Notes: generated by a model not told the origin, from the sequence alone. Positions 17,208-27,095 are shown, counted from the stretch's first letter. The stretch: 64,000 bases of DNA from Polymorphobacter megasporae (GCF_018982885.2 NZ_CP081848.1:2480001-2544000), one strand, 5' to 3'. A program made the numbers and translations.

Positions 17208-18231
17208 TCGACCTTCGCGCTGTCGCCGCCGGTGACCTCGAAGTTCGCCCCCGTTGCCATCGCCGCCGCGTCGGAGGCGAGGAACACCGCCATCGGCGAG
17301 ATGTCGTCGGGCTGGAGCCAGCCGACCTTCAACGGCACCGTCGGCGCGCGGACATCCCACGCCTCCTGCGGCGACGGATGCTCGGGAGCCTTGCGCCCGG
17401 TCTCGCCGATCGTCTCGCTTAGCCGCTTGTCGTATCGCGTCAGCGCGGTGTCGACGAGGCCCGGAAGGATCGCGTTGACGGTGATCCCGTACTCGCCGAG
17501 TTCGAGCGCCGCCGACTTCATCAGCCCGATGATGCCCCACTTCGACGCCGAATAGCTCGCCGCATCCTTGGTCCCGTGCTTGCCCTGGAGCGACGACAGC
17601 ACGATAATCCGGCCCTTGCGGCGCGCGATCATCTTCGGCGCGAAGGCGCGGATCGTGTTCGCCGTGCCGTTGAGATTGTTGTCGATCACGTCTCGCCAGT
17701 CGGCGTCCTGCATCTCCATCAGCGGCACCCAGCGCTGGATCGCGGCGTTGGCGACGACGATGTCGATCTTGCCATGGTCGCGCTCGACCTTGTCGGCGAT
17801 CCGGCGGAGCGCGGCGATGTCGCGGATATCGGCACGGATGCCTTCGCCGCGCCGCCCATACGCCTTGATCATCCGCACCGTCTCGTCGAGCTCGGCAGGG
17901 GTCGCGGGCACCGCGTTCGACGCACTCGATACCGGACCGGCGATGTCGACCGCGATGACGTCGGCCCCGTTCGCGGCGAACTCGACCGCGATCGCCCGCC
18001 CGATCCCGCGCGCCGCGCCGGTAACGACCGCGACCTTGCCCGTCAGCGCCGAGCCGCGCCCCGGCTTGACCGGACCCGCGCTCTGTTCGGCGGAAGGCTC
18101 GGGAACCGGCTGGCCGTTGAGGACGTGCGGATCGGTATCGGTCCGCTGCGCGGCTGCGCTGGTGGCAGCCGCCACGCCGACGGCGGCGTGCCGAGCATCA
18201 GGTTGCGGCGGACGGGGTCGTGGTCGGTCAT
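17204..18231 (-). pseudogene. SDR oxidoreductase with frameshift in its Tat-like leader
   Basis: A short-chain dehydrogenase with TGAARGIG cofactor loop, NAAIQRW, LSSLQGKHG and catalytic YSASKWG; it ends in VTGGDSAKVD. Its core frame is open. The family usually starts with a twin-arginine leader. Here the ATG at 18231 has GGAG 8 bases upstream and encodes MTDHDPVRRNLMLG. The matching continuation AVGVAAATSAAAQ is in another frame, so one base appears to be missing near 18181-18190. Unless this is a sequencing error, export is lost. A start in the core frame at 18262 would give a leaderless 352-residue protein. The gene ends four bases into the GH8 remnant, tail to tail. Confidence 0.7.
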
Positions 18232-18544
18232 TGTCGGGTCTCCGAGCGTTACCGGGCAACAACCTGTGCGATGTCCATGGGTTGCGCCGCTCGACCGGAC
18301 GAACGGCGCTGCGTCAATCTGCCTGCCGGGGCGATCGCTCTCGCGAGCGGTCGCGATTTTGCTGTCCTACACACCGTCGTGCGCGTTAGCGTGATCGGAT
18401 GAATGACCGTCCCGCCACGATCCGCCGAAACACCGCCGCGAGCAACCGCCGCCAGGCCATTCCGCGCGGTCCAGCGACCATTGCGCGCGCGCCGAAAACG
18501 TCAACTCTGTCAACTTATCCGCTCGTGTCGCTGGGGGCCGCGCG
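18232..18544. other. Gap before hom with a hairpin and a possible leader reading frame
   Basis: No established gene. It contains an imperfect 9-base hairpin at 18332-18353 (CGATCGCTC / GAGCGGTCG) followed by CGATTTT, and a 49-codon frame from ATG 18399 whose stop overlaps the hom start as ATGA. That frame lacks a clear ribosome binding site and is weak evidence for a small protein. Confidence 0.4.
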
Positions 18545-19834
18545 ATGACGACGCCGCTGCGCATCGGCCTCGCGGGGCTCGGCACCGTCGGGGCGGGGGT
18601 GGTCAAGCTGCTCGATGCCAACGCCGGGCTGATCGAGCGCCGCGCCGATCGCTCGATCGTCGTTACCGCGGTTTCCGCGCGTGACCGCAATCGCGAGCGT
18701 GGGGTCGATCTCGCGCGCTTCGCGTGGGTCGACGATGCGACCGAACTCGCCGAACGCGACGACGTCGATGCGGTCGTCGAGCTCATCGGCGGCAGCGACG
18801 GCCCGGCGCTGGTCCTTGCGCGCGCGACGCTGACCGCGGGCAAGGCGTTCGTCACCGCGAACAAGGCGATGCTCGCGCATCATGGCCTCGATCTCGCGCA
18901 ACTCGCTGAAAACACCAGCGCCGCGCTCAAGTACGAGGCGGCGGTCGCGGGCGGCATCCCGGTCATCAAGGGCCTGCGCGAGGGCGCGGCGGCGAACCGG
19001 ATCGAGCGCGTCTATGGGATCCTCAACGGCACCTGCAATTACATCCTCAGCCGGATGGAGGCGGAGAAATTGTCGTTCGCCGCGGTCCTCGCCGACGCCC
19101 AGCGGCTCGGTTTCGCCGAGGCCGACCCGTCGTTCGATATCGACGGCATCGACGCCGCGCACAAATTGTCGATCCTCGCGGCGATAGCCTTCGGCGCACG
19201 GATCGACTTCGCCCACGTCGCGGTCGAGGGCATTCGCCATGTCGCCGCGGTCGACATCGACCACGCCGCGACGCTCGGCTTCCGCATCAAGCTCGTCGGG
19301 CTTGCGACCGAAGTCGACGGCGAGCTGTTCCAGCGCGTCCACCCGTGCCTCGTCCCGCTCGCCCACCCGCTCGCGCACGTCGACGGGTCGCTCAATGCCG
19401 TCGTCGCCGAGGGCGATTTCGTCGGGCGGCTGTTCTTCTCCGGACGCGGTGCGGGCGAGGGGCCGACCGCGAGCGCGGTCGTCGCCGACCTGATCGACGT
19501 CGCGCGCGGCGAGGTCGGCCCGGCGTTCGCGATGCCGACCGCACGCCTCGCGGCGCTCGCTCCCGCGGATACCGCCGCGCATGTCGGGCGCTTCTACCTG
19601 CGCGTGATGGTCGCCGACCGTCCGGGCGTCCTAGCGGAACTGACCGCAGCGTTGCGCGATGCGGGTGTGTCGATCGAAAGCCTGATCCAGCGCGGGCCGT
19701 CCGGCGGCGAAGTCCACGTCGTCATGGTCACCCACGCGGTCCGGCAATCGGCAATAGCGGCAGCGCTCGATCGGATGGCGACGTCGAACAGCGTCACCGC
19801 GCCGCCGATGATGATGCACATCCTCGATTTCTAG
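18545..19834 (+). CDS. hom: Homoserine dehydrogenase
   Basis: Reduces aspartate semialdehyde to homoserine for threonine, methionine and isoleucine synthesis. It has 429 residues: an NAD(P)-binding start (RIGLAGLGTVGAGVV), ELIGG, TANKAML, the catalytic region YEAAVAGGIPVIK and LNGTCNYIL, GFAEADPSFDIDGIDAAHKL, then a C-terminal ACT domain from about residue 348 (YLRVMVADRPGVLAEL), which usually gives threonine feedback. glpX follows 130 bases later. Confidence 0.96.
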   Translation: MTTPLRIGLAGLGTVGAGVVKLLDANAGLIERRADRSIVVTAVSARDRNRERGVDLARFAWVDDATELAERDDVDAVVELIGGSDGPALVLARATLTAGKAFVTANKAMLAHHGLDLAQLAENTSAALKYEAAVAGGIPVIKGLREGAAANRIERVYGILNGTCNYILSRMEAEKLSFAAVLADAQRLGFAEADPSFDIDGIDAAHKLSILAAIAFGARIDFAHVAVEGIRHVAAVDIDHAATLGFRIKLVGLATEVDGELFQRVHPCLVPLAHPLAHVDGSLNAVVAEGDFVGRLFFSGRGAGEGPTASAVVADLIDVARGEVGPAFAMPTARLAALAPADTAAHVGRFYLRVMVADRPGVLAELTAALRDAGVSIESLIQRGPSGGEVHVVMVTHAVRQSAIAAALDRMATSNSVTAPPMMMHILDF

Positions 19835-19964
19835 CAAGTCAGGGGCGCGGACAAACACGTGCTTTAGTGTGAACTTATTTTGAACTTAGCGGTGGATTTG
19901 CCTCCCGCTTTCCACCGCAGGCCGATTGGGCTACCCACCCGGCGCACGACCTTCAGGAGCCTCC

Positions 19965-20942
<978 letters not shown>

Positions 20943-20981
20943 GCGGGCAGGGGCGGGGCGGTCGACGACGGGGCGTAACTC

Positions 20982-21071
20982 CGCTGTCCTACAGGGGCAT
21001 CAAGAGCGTACGGTCCCGGCTTCGAGTCGGGTCGCGTTGGTCCGACACCGCGCTCTTTCTCATTGTTGGCC
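20982..21071 (+). repeat. Dispersed ~90-base repeat, copy 1
   Basis: From CGCTGTCCTACAGGGG to TTTCTCATTGTTGGC. Its reverse complement matches 27006-27095 with strongly conserved ends and a weaker middle. The central CTTCGAGTC resembles a tRNA T-loop, but no arms pair around it. Each copy borders a GC-rich REP-like element. Confidence 0.7.
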
Positions 21072-21107
21072 GCCGATTTTTCCGCGCGTTCACCCAACCC
21101 TCCTGCT

Positions 21108-21231
21108 CCCCTCCCCTTCAGGGGAGGGGTCGGGGGTGGGGCAGTTGCCGCAAGCTCCTCCGACTGGGGCTTCCGCAACCCCGGGCCGGCGCAATCGAGC
21201 CGTCTCTCGCCCCTCCCCTAAAGGCGAGGGG
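21108..21231. repeat. REP-like palindrome pair
   Basis: Two palindromes, a perfect one at 21108-21129 (CCCCTCCCC / GGGGAGGGG) and an imperfect one at 21210-21231, face each other about 80 bases apart. A closely similar pair lies at 26841-26997. Together with copy 1 of the 90-base repeat this fills the 346-base gap between glpX and the AI-2E gene; no gene is seen here. Confidence 0.75.
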
Positions 21232-21288
21232 AAGCAGTAAAACGATGTCCAAAACCGTGAACTTCGTGTGACCTTTGGCCGGTGACCT

Positions 21289-22395
21289 TCAGTCCGGTTG
21301 GCGCGCACCCGGCAGCGCCGGACCCCGGGCGACGAACTCGCGCCACAGCATAACCAGCACCGCCATCACCGCCGGCCCGACAAAAAGCCCAAGCATTCCA
21401 AGGCTTTCGACCCCGCCGAGGATGCCGACTAGCACCCACAGGAAGGGCAGGCGGGTGGTGTTGCCGATTAGCGCCGGACGCAGCGTGTGGTCGACGATCA
21501 GGACGAAGACGAGCCCCACCGCCGTGACAATGATCGCCGCGACGGTACTGCCGATCGCCATCGTCAGCAGCCCGGCGATGATGATGACGACCGCCGCGCC
21601 CATCGGGATCGCTGCCGCGACCCCGGTCAGCGCCCCGAGCAGGAGGGGGTGCGGGACCCCGGCAACGAGATACGCCACCCCCATCACCACGCCCTCGCCG
21701 ATGCCGACGAGCACAAGCCCGTTGATCGTGCCGCGGACCGAGCGGAGGATTTGCTCGGCGACGCGCTCGCCCGACGCGCCGAACAGCCGGTGCCCGGCGG
21801 TGATCGCCTGCACCGCGACAGTGACGCGGTCGCGGAGAAGGAAGAATAGGGTCAGTAGCGCAAAGGCGAACGACGTCGTCCGCCGCAGGACGTCGACCCC
21901 GAAAAGTCGCGAATGCCGCATGGCGACGGCATTGACCTTGTCGAGCGTCCCCGCCGCAGCGTCGGGAGTCGACAGCGTCGCCTGCCACCAGTCGGCCACC
22001 GCCTGCGCGCCGAACGGCAGCCGCGCGACCCACGCGGGCTGCGGGATGCCGTCGTGCCGCGCCTTCGCCAGCCAGTCGGCGACTTGATGCGCCTCGTGGG
22101 TCGCCTGGATCACGCCGAGCGTCAGCGGCGCGAGGACGAGCACCGCGATCGCCAGCGTCACCAGCGCGGGCAGCCACGTCCGCCGCCCGCCGGGCCAGCG
22201 CGCCTCGGCGCGGGCATAAAGCGGTGCGATGGCGATCGCGATGATCCCGCCCCACAGGATCGCGCGCAGGAAGCCCGACGCGATCCACAGCCCGAAGCCA
22301 AGGAACGCCAAGGTCATGACGATCCGCGCGACACGGTGCCGCTGGTCGGCAGCGGGTTCTTCGGGCTGGTCGATGATCATCGATTCGTCGTTCAT
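21289..22395 (-). CDS. AI-2E family transporter
   Basis: An inner-membrane protein of the AI-2 exporter/PerM (YdiK) family, 368 residues with about eight hydrophobic segments. Family features include an early helix pair, a long soluble stretch (about 105-175), and the conserved late region GALTGVAAAIPMGAAVV and GGVESLGMLGLFVGPAVMAV. The substrate is uncertain: the family name reflects two members only, and others act as sodium/proton antiporters. It is divergent from the M28 peptidase gene. Confidence 0.85.
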   Translation of the reverse strand: MNDESMIIDQPEEPAADQRHRVARIVMTLAFLGFGLWIASGFLRAILWGGIIAIAIAPLYARAEARWPGGRRTWLPALVTLAIAVLVLAPLTLGVIQATHEAHQVADWLAKARHDGIPQPAWVARLPFGAQAVADWWQATLSTPDAAAGTLDKVNAVAMRHSRLFGVDVLRRTTSFAFALLTLFFLLRDRVTVAVQAITAGHRLFGASGERVAEQILRSVRGTINGLVLVGIGEGVVMGVAYLVAGVPHPLLLGALTGVAAAIPMGAAVVIIIAGLLTMAIGSTVAAIIVTAVGLVFVLIVDHTLRPALIGNTTRLPFLWVLVGILGGVESLGMLGLFVGPAVMAVLVMLWREFVARGPALPGARQPD

Positions 22396-22458
22396 CGGCC
22401 AAGTCTACACGCCCGCAGGGGATTGCGAAATCGGGCGGCGCACGTCACGCTGCGGGTT

Positions 22459-23793
22459 ATGAAAGTCATCCTCCGCGCCACCGCAGCCCTTGCCCTGACT
22501 GCCGCCGCAGTCCCCCTCGGCGCCGCGCCGCTGGCGCCCGATCCGGCAGCGATGCGGTCGACGATCACGACGCTCGTCGGCTTCGGCACCCGGCACACGC
22601 TGTCGACGACGACCGACCCGGTCCGCGGCATCGGCGCGGCGCGGCGCTGGGCGAGCGGGCGCTTCGACGCGATCGGCAAGGCGTGCGGCGGGTGCCTCGC
22701 GGTCGAGACCGTCGGCGACACCTTCACCGGCCCGCGCGCCCCCGCCGGGGTCAGGGTCGAGGACGTCTTCGCCGTGCAGAAGGGGACGAGCGACCCGATG
22801 CGCGTCGTCATCGTCCAAGGGCATATCGACAGTCGGATCAGTGACAGCGCCAACGCCACCGGCGACGCTCCTGGGGCGAACGACGACGCCAGCGGGGTCG
22901 CAGTCGTCCTTGAGGCCGCCCGGCTGCTGAGCAAAGAAAAGTTCGCCGCGACGATCGTCTACGCCGTCCTGTCGGGGGAGGAGCAGGGCCTGTGGGGCGG
23001 GCAGCTGCTCGCCCGGACCGCGAAGGCGCGCGGCTGGAAGATCGCCGGGGTCCTCAACAACGACATCGTCGGCAACACCCACGGCATCGGCGGCGAGCAT
23101 GTCGACAACACCGTCCGCGTCTTCAGCGAAGGCCTGAGCGCCGCCGCCGACCTCGACGCTGCCAAGGCGATGCGGGCGATCGGGGCCGAGGACGACTCGC
23201 CGTCGCGGTCGCTGGCCAAGGCGATCGCCCGGGTCGCTTCAGCTAACCCCGGCAGCCTCAGGGTCTTCGCCGTCCGCCGGTCCGACCGCTTTGGCCGCGG
23301 CGGCGACCAGCTGCCGTTCATGGAGGCGGGCTACCCCGCGGTCCGCATCACCGAGGCGACCGAGAACTATGACCGCCAGCACCAGGACATCCGGGTCGAG
23401 AACGGCCGCAAGTACGGCGATGTGATCGACGGGGTCGACTTCCCTTATCTCGCCAAGGTCGCGGCGCTCAATGTCGCCACCCTCCGCGAGCTCGCCACGG
23501 CGCCCGCCGCTCCGGCGACCGCGACGATCGCGGGTGCGGTCAGCGACGACACGACGGTCAACTGGGCAGCGTCCCCCGGGGCAAGCGGCTACCGCATCCG
23601 CTGGCGCCGCGCCGACAGCTTTACCTGGACCGATGCGAACGATGTCCCGGCCACCACGACCAGCCTCGTCCTGCCGCACGTCAATATAGACGACCATTTC
23701 TTCGGGGTCGCGGCGCTGTCGGCAAGTGGGGCCGAGAGCCTCGTTACCTTCGCCGGGCCGGTCCCGCGCCCGGCGCCCGGCAGCGCCAGATAG
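22459..23793 (+). CDS. Secreted M28-family zinc aminopeptidase-like protein
   Basis: A 444-residue protein with a signal peptide (MKVILRATAALALTAAAVP). Zinc-ligand motifs of family M28 are visible: GHIDSR (His122), GANDDASG (Asp142/143), the general base pair SGEEQG (Glu174/175), Asp202 in NNDIVGN, and a final His in YDRQHQD. A C-terminal beta-rich domain of about 90 residues resembles fibronectin type III. It is probably exported to degrade peptides. The TonB-dependent receptor gene follows after 115 bases that carry a palindrome. Confidence 0.88.
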   Translation: MKVILRATAALALTAAAVPLGAAPLAPDPAAMRSTITTLVGFGTRHTLSTTTDPVRGIGAARRWASGRFDAIGKACGGCLAVETVGDTFTGPRAPAGVRVEDVFAVQKGTSDPMRVVIVQGHIDSRISDSANATGDAPGANDDASGVAVVLEAARLLSKEKFAATIVYAVLSGEEQGLWGGQLLARTAKARGWKIAGVLNNDIVGNTHGIGGEHVDNTVRVFSEGLSAAADLDAAKAMRAIGAEDDSPSRSLAKAIARVASANPGSLRVFAVRRSDRFGRGGDQLPFMEAGYPAVRITEATENYDRQHQDIRVENGRKYGDVIDGVDFPYLAKVAALNVATLRELATAPAAPATATIAGAVSDDTTVNWAASPGASGYRIRWRRADSFTWTDANDVPATTTSLVLPHVNIDDHFFGVAALSASGAESLVTFAGPVPRPAPGSAR

Positions 23794-23813
23794 ACCATCA
23801 TCGTGGTTGACAA

Positions 23814-23845
23814 ACCAACTCTTGCAATCGGTAAGGCCAGTTGGT
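23814..23845. promoter_or_regulatory. Palindrome with uronate-regulator-type motif
   Basis: ACCAACT and AGTTGGT form a 7-base inverted repeat with an 18-base spacer. Within it, 23830-23840 reads GGTAAGGCCAG, the reverse complement of a motif (TGGCCTKACCA) also found before the GntR/FCD gene at 39307 and before the GH2 gene at 34379. TTGACA, a possible -35 box, lies at 23807. It sits 64 bases before the receptor gene, so it may be its operator. Confidence 0.5.
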
Positions 23846-23908
23846 ATCAGCCCTCCCAAGAATATCGAGCGCGGATAATCCGGCGCCGTGGAATATTTGG
23901 GGGAACGG

Positions 23909-26206
23909 ATGAAGCATCTGCTTTTGGATACAGCTCGCGTCGCACTCGTTGCCGCCAGCCTCGCGGTGCCGGTCGCCGTACTGGCACAGGCTCAGCCTGC
24001 TGAGCCGCAGGCGGTCGCCCAGATCGCCGAGGCCGGATCGGCTGCAGCGATCGACGAAGGCGGTGCCGCTCAGGGCGAGATCATCGTCACCGCCAACAAG
24101 CGCGCCGAGAACGTCCAGCGCGTGCCGCTCGCGGTCCAGGTGCTGTCGGGCAACCAGCTTGCCGCCCAGTCGGTTCGCGCCTTCGACGACCTGACCCGCG
24201 TCGCGCCGTCGCTCGTCGTCCGCCCGGCCGAGCAGCCGCAGAATTCGTCGGTGTCGATCCGCGGCGTCGGCACCTACGCGTTCGGCATCGGTGTCGAGCC
24301 GAGCGTCGCGGTCGTTGTCGACGACGTGCCGATCTCGATCCAGGCACGCGCCTTCTCCGACCTGTCCGACATCGAGCGCATCGAAGTCCTGCGTGGTCCG
24401 CAGTCGACCCTGTACGGCAAGTCGGCGTCGGCCGGTCTCATCAATATCGTCACGCGCGCTCCGACCAAGGAGCTGACGCTCGACGCCCACGCGATCGCGA
24501 CGTCGGACTCCGAATTCGGCGGCGGGGCAAGCGTCTCCGGCCCGATCAGCCCCGATGCCGGCTACCGCGTCACCGGCAGCTACACCGACTTTGCCGGCAA
24601 CGTCCGTAACCTCGCCAACGGCACCGACGTCAACGGGCGGACGGTGTTCACGCTGCGCGGCAAGCTGGTGTGGAACTCGCCCAGCGGCGTCGACGTCACG
24701 CTCAGCGGCAATTACGAGGATGGCTCGACCACCGTCGGACGGCCGTTCATTGCCCTCGCCCCCGGTGCGCTGCTGCGCGGCAACCCGGCGCAGCCGGTCT
24801 CGGTCGTGCTTCCGGGTGTCACGGCAACCCCGAGCAACACCAATGTCGACCTCAACTTCCTGCCGGTGAACAAATATTACGGTGCGGGTGAAGCCCTGAA
24901 GATCGGCTACACGCTGCCGGGCGGGCAGAGCCTGTTGTCGATCACGTCGAACGACTATTACAAGCTGCGTGACAACCTCGACCAGGACGACACCTCGTCG
25001 ACGGTCTACGACAATCGCCAGGTTGGGCAGTTCGTCGCCAAGCAGGTCACGCAGGAAGTGCGGCTGCTCGCGCCCAACTCCGCCAAGTTCCGTTATACGC
25101 TCGGCCTGTTCTATGCCGACAACGACCTCGCGCGTAACTTCTTCCGCGGGCCGCTGTTCTCGCTGGCTAACTGGCGGGCGACGTCGAAGTCGGAGCAGCT
25201 CGCGGCGTTCGGCCAGGTCGACTGGGATATCCTGCCCGGGACGACGATCACCGGCGGCGGGCGTTTCCAGCGCGAGACGATCCACTACAGCTTCATCGAC
25301 ATCCAGAACGGCAACGCCACCTTCCTCGGCGGCGCGCGCGACGACTCGTGGACGTACAAGGCCGGCGTCAAGCAGCAGCTCACCAGCGACGTCTCGGTCT
25401 ACGGCAGCTACACGACCGGGCATAAGGGCGAGACCTTCGACCTGTCGACCGGCTTCAACGCCAACCGCGCGGCGGCCGGTCCGATCCGTCCTGAGACGTC
25501 GGACAGCATCGAGGCAGGCTTCCGTGGCCAGTTCTTCGACCGCCGCCTGACCTTCAACGCGACGGTCTTCACGACGACGTACAACGACTTCCAGGCGCAG
25601 GGCATCGAGTTCCTTGCAGATGGAACGCAGAACTTCCGCCTGACCAACGTCGGCAAGGTGCGGACGCGCGGTGTCGAGGTCGAGGTCGCGGCGCGGGTTT
25701 GGGACGACCTCAGCCTGAGCGGTTCGGTCACCTACGACGACGCCAAGATCCGCAGCTTCCCCGGCGCGCAATGCTACCCGGGCCAGACGGTTGCGCAGGG
25801 CTGCACCGGCGCCCCGGCGCGGCAGAACCTCGCCGGCTTCCGCCCGGCACAGGCGCCACTGTGGAAGGGGACGGCGACGTTCGACTATTCGCCCGAGATC
25901 GCCGGGCTGCCGGTTCGTCCCGTCATCCAGGGCAATTACGTCTACCAGAGCGCGGTCAACTACTCGATCAACCAGGATCCGCAGACGCTCCAGCGCGCCT
26001 TCGGCATCGCCAACTTCTCGGTCGGCTTCCGCACGATGAAGAAGCAGCTCGAGGTTTTCGCCTTTGTTAACAACGCGTTCGACAAGCATTATGCCGCGAA
26101 CCTGTTCAACAGCCTAGGCAACTTCAACAACCAGCAGGCCACCCAGTCGCTCGTCCCGCGCGACTTCAGCCGCTACGGCGGCATCCGGGCGTCCTACTCG
26201 TACTGA
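23909..26206 (+). CDS. TonB-dependent outer-membrane receptor
   Basis: An energy-coupled outer-membrane transporter of 765 residues. It has a signal peptide, a short linker, a TonB-box-like EIIVTANKRAENVQ, a plug domain (VQVLSGNQLAA, VSIRGVGTYAFG, ERIEVLRGPQSTLYG, NIVTRAP) and a beta-barrel ending in an aromatic residue (ASYSY). GGGGGAA lies 5 bases before the ATG at 23909; seven codons of open frame precede it. The substrate is unknown. The upstream motif shared with the uronate locus hints at a sugar or uronide, but the neighbour is a peptidase gene. Confidence 0.9.
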   Translation: MKHLLLDTARVALVAASLAVPVAVLAQAQPAEPQAVAQIAEAGSAAAIDEGGAAQGEIIVTANKRAENVQRVPLAVQVLSGNQLAAQSVRAFDDLTRVAPSLVVRPAEQPQNSSVSIRGVGTYAFGIGVEPSVAVVVDDVPISIQARAFSDLSDIERIEVLRGPQSTLYGKSASAGLINIVTRAPTKELTLDAHAIATSDSEFGGGASVSGPISPDAGYRVTGSYTDFAGNVRNLANGTDVNGRTVFTLRGKLVWNSPSGVDVTLSGNYEDGSTTVGRPFIALAPGALLRGNPAQPVSVVLPGVTATPSNTNVDLNFLPVNKYYGAGEALKIGYTLPGGQSLLSITSNDYYKLRDNLDQDDTSSTVYDNRQVGQFVAKQVTQEVRLLAPNSAKFRYTLGLFYADNDLARNFFRGPLFSLANWRATSKSEQLAAFGQVDWDILPGTTITGGGRFQRETIHYSFIDIQNGNATFLGGARDDSWTYKAGVKQQLTSDVSVYGSYTTGHKGETFDLSTGFNANRAAAGPIRPETSDSIEAGFRGQFFDRRLTFNATVFTTTYNDFQAQGIEFLADGTQNFRLTNVGKVRTRGVEVEVAARVWDDLSLSGSVTYDDAKIRSFPGAQCYPGQTVAQGCTGAPARQNLAGFRPAQAPLWKGTATFDYSPEIAGLPVRPVIQGNYVYQSAVNYSINQDPQTLQRAFGIANFSVGFRTMKKQLEVFAFVNNAFDKHYAANLFNSLGNFNNQQATQSLVPRDFSRYGGIRASYSY

Positions 26207-26215
26207 TGCGTCACG

Positions 26216-26243
26216 CCCGGTCCGGCTGAATTGCCGGGCCGGG
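26216..26243 (+). terminator. Hairpin after the TonB-dependent receptor
   Basis: An 11-base stem CCCGGTCCGGC / GCCGGGCCGGG with one wobble and the loop TGAATT begins 9 bases after the stop codon. There is no T run, but position and stability suit a terminator. Confidence 0.55.
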
Positions 26244-26276
26244 CCGGGTGATGCGGGCGACGTCGCGCGGCCGTGG

Positions 26277-26640
26277 AAGGTTACACAAGTCCACGGAACG
26301 ACCGGGTTTTGCGCGGGCTTTGCGGTCGTAAAGTTACACAAGTCCACACAACGACCGGGTTTTGCGCCTCGAATGACGGGTTTTGGCCAGGTCACCGGCG
26401 CTCCCACCAGAACTCGTTATCCTCGCGCAGGCTGGTACCCATTACCACAAACAGTTGGGGTGATGGGTCCCCGCCTGCGCGGGGATGACTAGTTTCGATA
26501 GGGCGCAGTGCTTCGCGGCGAAAGTCTGCACGCCAGCGAGTCGCTGTTTCCGGGAAGTCCACGCGGCAGCGGGTCGCTTGTTTGGGTCGCAGGTCCGATT
26601 GCCAAAGGTTACACAAGTCCACACAACGACCGGGTTTTCG
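26277..26640 (+). repeat. Three direct copies of a ~37-base unit
   Basis: Copies at 26277-26314, 26331-26367 and 26605-26640 share GTTACACAAGTCCAC, then ACGACCGGGTTTT. They lie in the gene-free stretch 26207-27297. Spacing is irregular (about 54 then 274 bases), so this is not a CRISPR array. Fragments of the same unit (AAGTCCAC) recur near 26555 and 26810. Confidence 0.8.
26415..26489. repeat. Long palindromic intergenic repeat, copy 1
   Basis: An imperfect inverted repeat of about 31 bases per arm; the right arm reads GGTGATGGGTCCCC then GCCTGCGCGGGGATGAC. Related copies are at 26671-26744 and 63150-63223. Confidence 0.75.
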
Positions 26641-26670
26641 CCCCGAAATCGTCGGCTCCAATATACGCCC

Positions 26671-26744
26671 GTCATCCCCGCGCAGGCGGGGACCCATCAC
26701 CACTGAAGGCTGGGCTGATGGGTCTCCGCCGCCGCGGGGATGAC
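26671..26744. repeat. Long palindromic intergenic repeat, copy 2
   Basis: The left arm begins GTCATCCCCGCGCAGGCGGG and the right arm ends GCCGCGGGGATGAC, with a short loop. It is the same family as 26415-26489 and 63150-63223, typical of REP/BIME-like elements between genes. Confidence 0.75.
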
Positions 26745-26840
26745 GACGATTTCGTGTGGGGCACCAGGCTTCAAAGTTGGAAGTCGATCCGCCAGCGGTT
26801 CGGAAGTCCACTAAGTCCACACGAGCGAGGCAGTGCGCTG

Positions 26841-26997
26841 CCTCCCCTCCCCTTCAGGGGAGGGGCGAGAGGCACGCCCCTTGGCGTGGCCCGGGGGTGG
26901 GGCAGTCGCCACAAGCTCAGTGCTCGTGGCGACACAAGCTCAGTGCTCGTGGCGACTGCCCCACCCCCGGCTCCTCCCCTAAAGGGGAGGGGAGGAG
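26841..26997. repeat. Composite REP-like element with a tandem 23-base core
   Basis: Outer palindromes at 26844-26865 (CCCCTCCCC / GGGGAGGGG) and about 26973-26990 enclose an inverted repeat (GGGGGTGGGGCAGTCGCC against GGCGACTGCCCCACCCCC). At its centre a 23-base unit is repeated exactly twice (26911-26933, 26934-26956). It matches the element at 21108-21231 in its outer parts. Confidence 0.8.
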
Positions 26998-27005
26998 AAG
27001 GTCGC

Positions 27006-27095
27006 GGCTGACAATGAGAAAGAACACGGCTCGGCGCTGACAAAGCCCGACTCGAACCCGTCAGCGTATCCCGCTATTTCCCCTGTAGGACAGCG
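27006..27095 (-). repeat. Dispersed ~90-base repeat, copy 2
   Basis: Inverse-orientation partner of 20982-21071, running from GGCTGACAATGAGAAAGA to CCCTGTAGGACAGCG. It contains its own small hairpin, CGCTGAC (27035-27041) with GTCAGCG (27060-27066). Like copy 1 it abuts a GC-rich palindromic element. It completes the repeat island 26207-27297, in which no gene is seen. Confidence 0.7.

Noticed and set aside
21016-21040. tRNA-like T-loop (TTCGAGT) in the 90-base repeat
   Set aside because: The bases on either side do not pair as a T-stem and no acceptor, D or anticodon arm can be drawn in either copy.
26277-26640. CRISPR array
   Set aside because: Only three repeats, with unequal spacing of about 54 and 274 bases and no cas genes nearby.
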